Source of the DNA: Photobacterium aphoticum
GTDB lineage: Bacteria > Pseudomonadota > Gammaproteobacteria > Enterobacterales > Vibrionaceae
Assembly: GCF_001029435.1 (NCBI RefSeq)
Contig: NZ_LDOV01000010.1
Location: 248,001 to 312,000, forward strand
Reading direction: 5' to 3'
DNA length: 64,000 nucleotides
Position 1 is the stretch's first letter. The number at the start of each line of letters is the position of its first letter. This document shows, piece by piece, positions 60,888 through 64,000 of the stretch. The notes beneath the pieces were generated by a model that had not been told where the DNA came from, searched no databases, and saw nothing but the letters and a program-made list of their open reading frames with translations. A program made the translations under genes and the position numbers.

Positions 60888-62384
60888 TTACGAGGCGATG
60901 GGGTAGGAGAACGGTTGTGCCAATGCCATTGGGTACTGACGTTCTTCTGCCAATGCGACGGCTTTGGTTTCTACATCATTGGCTGAGACAGCGCGGGTGA
61001 CAGGCAAGGTTAGTGCCTGCATTTGCTCACTGTCGTGATAGGTGAACAGTCCTTCTTCAATCAGTTTGTCGACCACGCTGTGTGCCGCAGACAAGGCTGA
61101 TGAGGCTTTCACAATCTCGGTTCGCGCATAACGCTGACCATCAAACGAAATATCGGCTGCACGCAGAGAGGCATCGCCCCCAGGGATTTGCTGAGCACCA
61201 AATAACGGTTTGCCACCCACCGTAGCAGACGCATAGTGAGGGACAAAGCGAGACATATGCGTAATAGCGCGCTCTGAGCGTAATGTCGCTTCATCGTTTG
61301 GCCAACCTTGTTGGATCTTACGAATAAACGTGTCTTGCAGCTGTGGTTGGGCGCTTTGAGCGGTACTTGAAACCAGTCCTTGCTTGAACAGGGTGATGTC
61401 TTCTGTCATGCCATGTAACTGGAAATAACCATTAGGGTAAGGCGTCAGTTGTGCCATGCCATCTGGCGTGCCGCGCTCACCGTGGAAAATCACTTCCGGC
61501 CAAATACCGTCACATTCCGCCCAATGAGTCACGTAAGCGGCTTTAAATTCGACAAGACGCTCGCGAGACAATTTCGCTAAGTCATCAATAGTACCGGTCT
61601 GGAAGCCACAGGCGTTGATCAGGTAATCCACTTGTGTGGTGTGTGTGTGGTGTTCAGCCTCTGGTGAGGGCTGCGTCTGGTACTCAATCGTCCAGGTTTG
61701 CTCGGCATTCTGTTGGAGGTGTGTCACTTTACTGTGCGTATGTACGGCACAATTGGGCATACGGGAAAGCGCTAACTGCGCCGTCGCAGACAATCGGAAT
61801 ACACTCCAGCCAAATTCTTGCACCAGCACGAGCGGGAACTTAAAGCTGTCGAGGTTCAGTTGCTTGGCAACCGGGATCATCCAATCATCCAGCGTGGTCG
61901 GTACATCCGGCGTCGCGCACTGTGCCAAGCGTGCCATGTCTTCCTGTTCGTACAGCTTGAAGTAATGCTGCGGATCACCCAGTACTTCATTGGTCGCATC
62001 GTCTTTGACCAACTGCTGGTAAATCGCTTGGAGTGTGTTTAGACGAGGGAGTAAAGCGGCCGGATCACTGCTGTCGTGTTGTGGAACGGCAATCACCGTT
62101 GGGCGCACGTTAACGGTGTGCGGGAACACTTTAACCGTATCAATGGATTGCTTCAGCAAGGTGATACATTGCTCATCAGAGATTTCACGATACAAGTTGC
62201 CGCCAGCATGGAGGTGACAAATGGGCGGGCCATTAACAAGACTCGTGCCAGCTTCAAACAGCTCAACGTGAATGCCCAATTCCGCTAATTGTAGCGCCAT
62301 CGTGGAGCCTGCAATACCACCGCCTATAATGCCAACGCGAAGAGAATGCGGGGAGGTAGGTGCAGAAATGCTGTATTCATTCAT
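60888..62384 (-). CDS. FAD-dependent oxidoreductase
   Basis: 498 residues if begun at the ATG at 62384 (MNEYSIS); the frame runs on to 62585 (565 residues), but the extra region has no recognisable fold and starts are not supported by ribosome binding sites, so the start is uncertain. FAD-binding motif GIIGGGIAGSTMALQLAELGI (about 19-39) is followed by an acidic residue contacting ribose (ELFEAG). INACGFQTG is the second FAD motif. It resembles the DAO/GlpD-type group of flavin oxidases. Substrate is unknown. It is alone, convergent with a cupin gene and divergent from the REC-CheC gene. Confidence 0.78.
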   Translation of the reverse strand: MNEYSISAPTSPHSLRVGIIGGGIAGSTMALQLAELGIHVELFEAGTSLVNGPPICHLHAGGNLYREISDEQCITLLKQSIDTVKVFPHTVNVRPTVIAVPQHDSSDPAALLPRLNTLQAIYQQLVKDDATNEVLGDPQHYFKLYEQEDMARLAQCATPDVPTTLDDWMIPVAKQLNLDSFKFPLVLVQEFGWSVFRLSATAQLALSRMPNCAVHTHSKVTHLQQNAEQTWTIEYQTQPSPEAEHHTHTTQVDYLINACGFQTGTIDDLAKLSRERLVEFKAAYVTHWAECDGIWPEVIFHGERGTPDGMAQLTPYPNGYFQLHGMTEDITLFKQGLVSSTAQSAQPQLQDTFIRKIQQGWPNDEATLRSERAITHMSRFVPHYASATVGGKPLFGAQQIPGGDASLRAADISFDGQRYARTEIVKASSALSAAHSVVDKLIEEGLFTYHDSEQMQALTLPVTRAVSANDVETKAVALAEERQYPMALAQPFSYPIAS

Positions 62385-62634
62385 AAGTTGTGTCAGTGAG
62401 TCATTAAACAGTGGTATCGAATACGTTGATTTTACTGGCACAGGATCACAATGCAACTTGAAAAAAAACGGAGGGACGGCATATTCTTCAAGACCGTCAA
62501 GCATGTTGCTGATACTATACGGTAAAAGCAAAAAATGATGCGTTTTCAAGATATTGTCCATCCAACTTATATCTGGCCGGTCCATGATATTTGTGGAGCA
62601 GCGTCTTTAGGCAACGCACACAGTGAGAGAGTCC

Positions 62635-63639
62635 ATGTCTACCGCCATTTTGATTTGTGATGATTCTGCGTTAGCCCGTAAGCAGATGGCGAGAGCTTTA
62701 CCATCATCCATTTCCCCTGAAATCACCTTTGCTGAGAATGGGGTACAAGCCCTGCAACATCTTCAGCACGCCCATTTTGATCTTCTGTTTTTAGATCTCA
62801 CCATGCCAGAAATGGATGGTTATCAAACGCTTGAATCGATGCAGCAGCAAGGCATTGCGGTGAAAACCATTGTTGTTTCCGGGGATATTCAGCCGCAAGC
62901 ACAAGCACGCGTTAAAGCCCTGGGGGCCATTGAGTTTCTAAAAAAGCCAATTGATAAAGCCGTACTGCATCAATTGCTGAAAACGCTGATTTCGCCTCAG
63001 CCCCTGTCGTTGGATAGCGTTGTGACGCGCCCCTCAACGCCGGTATTGCGCCGTCGTGACGTGTATCAGGAAGTGGCGAATGTGGCGATTGGTCGTGCCG
63101 CCGACTCATTAGCGCGTCATTTTAATGTATTTGTACATTTGCCCTTGCCTAATGTGAATATTTTTGAGGTCAGTGAACTGCATATGACCATGCGTCACTT
63201 GGCCAGCAACAGCAACATGTCGGGGATCTGCCAAGGTTTCAATGGTGAGGGGATTGCAGGCGAAGCGCTGGTACTGCTCAGTGATTCCAGTGTGGCAGAT
63301 CTGATCAAGCTGATGAATTACCCGGTAATAGATGGGGTCGATACCGAATTAGAGTTGTTGATGGATGTCAGTAACATTTTGGTGGGCTCTTTCCTCAAAG
63401 GCCTCGGGCAGCAAGCGGAAGTGAAGTTTTTCCAAAGTTATCCTGTTGTACTGGGGCAGCATATGTCGATTGATCACATGATTGAAAAGACAGAGAGCAA
63501 CTGGCGACGCACCATGACGTTTGAGGTGAGCTATAGCATTGAAGGGACGGCGATCAAGTGTGATTTACTGCTGATGTTTGTGGATGAGTCATTCCCATTG
63601 TTAGATAACAAGTTGTCATATTTGATGGATGAGGAGTAA
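62635..63639 (+). CDS. Response regulator with CheC/CheX-like phosphatase domain
   Basis: 334 residues from ATG 62635, with GAGAG about 6 bases upstream. Residues 4-118 are a receiver domain (CDDSALARKQMARAL, phospho-acceptor Asp54 in LLFLDLTMPEMDG, and FLKKPIDKA). Residues ~150-330 resemble CheC/CheX/FliY-type domains (EVANVAIGRAADSLARHFNVFVHLPLPNV and ELLMDVSNILVGSFLKGLGQQAEVKF), which dephosphorylate CheY. The following PAS protein gene starts 5 bases after it, so both probably form one signalling operon, perhaps with a cyclic di-GMP or histidine kinase output beyond the window. Confidence 0.8.
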   Translation: MSTAILICDDSALARKQMARALPSSISPEITFAENGVQALQHLQHAHFDLLFLDLTMPEMDGYQTLESMQQQGIAVKTIVVSGDIQPQAQARVKALGAIEFLKKPIDKAVLHQLLKTLISPQPLSLDSVVTRPSTPVLRRRDVYQEVANVAIGRAADSLARHFNVFVHLPLPNVNIFEVSELHMTMRHLASNSNMSGICQGFNGEGIAGEALVLLSDSSVADLIKLMNYPVIDGVDTELELLMDVSNILVGSFLKGLGQQAEVKFFQSYPVVLGQHMSIDHMIEKTESNWRRTMTFEVSYSIEGTAIKCDLLLMFVDESFPLLDNKLSYLMDEE

Positions 63640-63643
63640 TCAC

Positions 63644-64000
63644 ATGCTGTCATTACCTGCAGAATTTGAACAATTCCACTGGATGGTGGATATGGTACAA
63701 CACGTCGATGTTGGCCTGGTGGTGATCGATCGTGATTATACCGTGCATGTGTGGAATGGCTTTATGACACACCACAGTGGTAAACAAGCGCATGAAGCGA
63801 TCGGTAAAAACCTGTTTGAGTTGTTTCCTGAAATTCCCCAAGATTGGTTTGCGCTGAAAGTGAAGCCAGTATTTGATTTGGGATGCAGAGGGTTTGTGAC
63901 CTGGCGTCAACGGCCATATTTGTTTAAATGCCGTAACGTACGTCCGATTACACAGCAAGCACCGTTCATGTATCAGAATGTGACGTTGAATCCGATGACC
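63644..64000 (+). CDS. PAS-domain signalling protein, N-terminal part
   Basis: The 119 codons from ATG 63644 run open to the window end, so the protein is cut. GAGGAG just before (63631-63636) is the ribosome binding site. The sequence (FHWMVDMVQHVDVGLVVIDRDYTVHVWNGFMTHHSG, then AIGKNLFELFPEI) is a PAS domain. The rest (histidine kinase or GGDEF domain) lies outside. It is translated with the REC-CheC-like gene upstream. Confidence 0.75.
   Translation, partial: MLSLPAEFEQFHWMVDMVQHVDVGLVVIDRDYTVHVWNGFMTHHSGKQAHEAIGKNLFELFPEIPQDWFALKVKPVFDLGCRGFVTWRQRPYLFKCRNVRPITQQAPFMYQNVTLNPMT

Overview
The window looks like a chromosomal segment of a Vibrionaceae-type gammaproteobacterium (Vibrio, Photobacterium, Grimontia or Enterovibrio). 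Support comes from the malT-malP-malQ-glgB block, an LigE-type exported DNA ligase, chitin-binding secreted proteins, a FRAP/NPDL heme receptor, and degenerate attC sites that resemble Vibrio integron repeats. This is judged by reading the sequence; no database search was possible.

Layout. 1-4 kb: the C-terminal part of a TonB-dependent heme receptor, an NfsB-like nitroreductase, a YiiM-like MOSC protein and an AraC regulator. 4-13.2 kb: mostly minus-strand single genes (methyltransferase, PAS-GGDEF cyclase with a GGDEL motif, FMN reductase, small membrane proteins and lipoproteins, APH-like kinase, VOC protein, an exported protein, an HExxH peptidase-like protein) plus a plus-strand PepSY protein. 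13.2-18.3 kb: an AT-richer accessory block in which all genes lie on the minus strand (small exported protein, RDD protein, DUF2268 peptidase-like protein, degenerate J-domain protein, CBS-HEPN protein, 2-TM membrane protein). They are separated by attC-like remnants, one of which is split by an IS110-family fragment that keeps a structured non-coding tail. 18.5-18.9 kb: tRNA-Ser(UGA) followed by three tRNA-3'-like repeats alternating with hairpin terminators.

19-33 kb: LysE exporter with a divergent Lrp regulator, DUF2076 protein, cytochrome b561-YceI operon, two HAD phosphatases, the ABC-F ATPase YbiT, a chitin/polysaccharide deacetylase with a divergent LysR regulator, an exported alkyl sulfatase, and an exported protein with two chitin-binding modules. 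33.5-36 kb: modABC behind a ModE-like operator. 36-41 kb: CAP lipoprotein, glycosyltransferase with DedA-LssY membrane protein, DUF4336 protein. 41-51 kb: malT, divergent from malP-malQ-glgB, joining maltodextrin breakdown and glycogen branching. 51-64 kb: outer-membrane protein, ABC-class ATPase, a PepSY/response-regulator/histidine-kinase operon, exported ATP-dependent DNA ligase, PTS-type EIIC permease, coiled-coil membrane-anchored protein, cupin, FAD oxidoreductase, a REC-CheC-like protein and the start of a PAS protein cut by the window edge.

The most interesting part is 13.7-18.9 kb. It looks like a decayed integron-cassette cluster beside a tRNA gene. It carries a two-gene CBS-HEPN plus membrane-protein unit that could be an undescribed stress or phage-response module, and an IS110 remnant that seems to sit inside an attC site.
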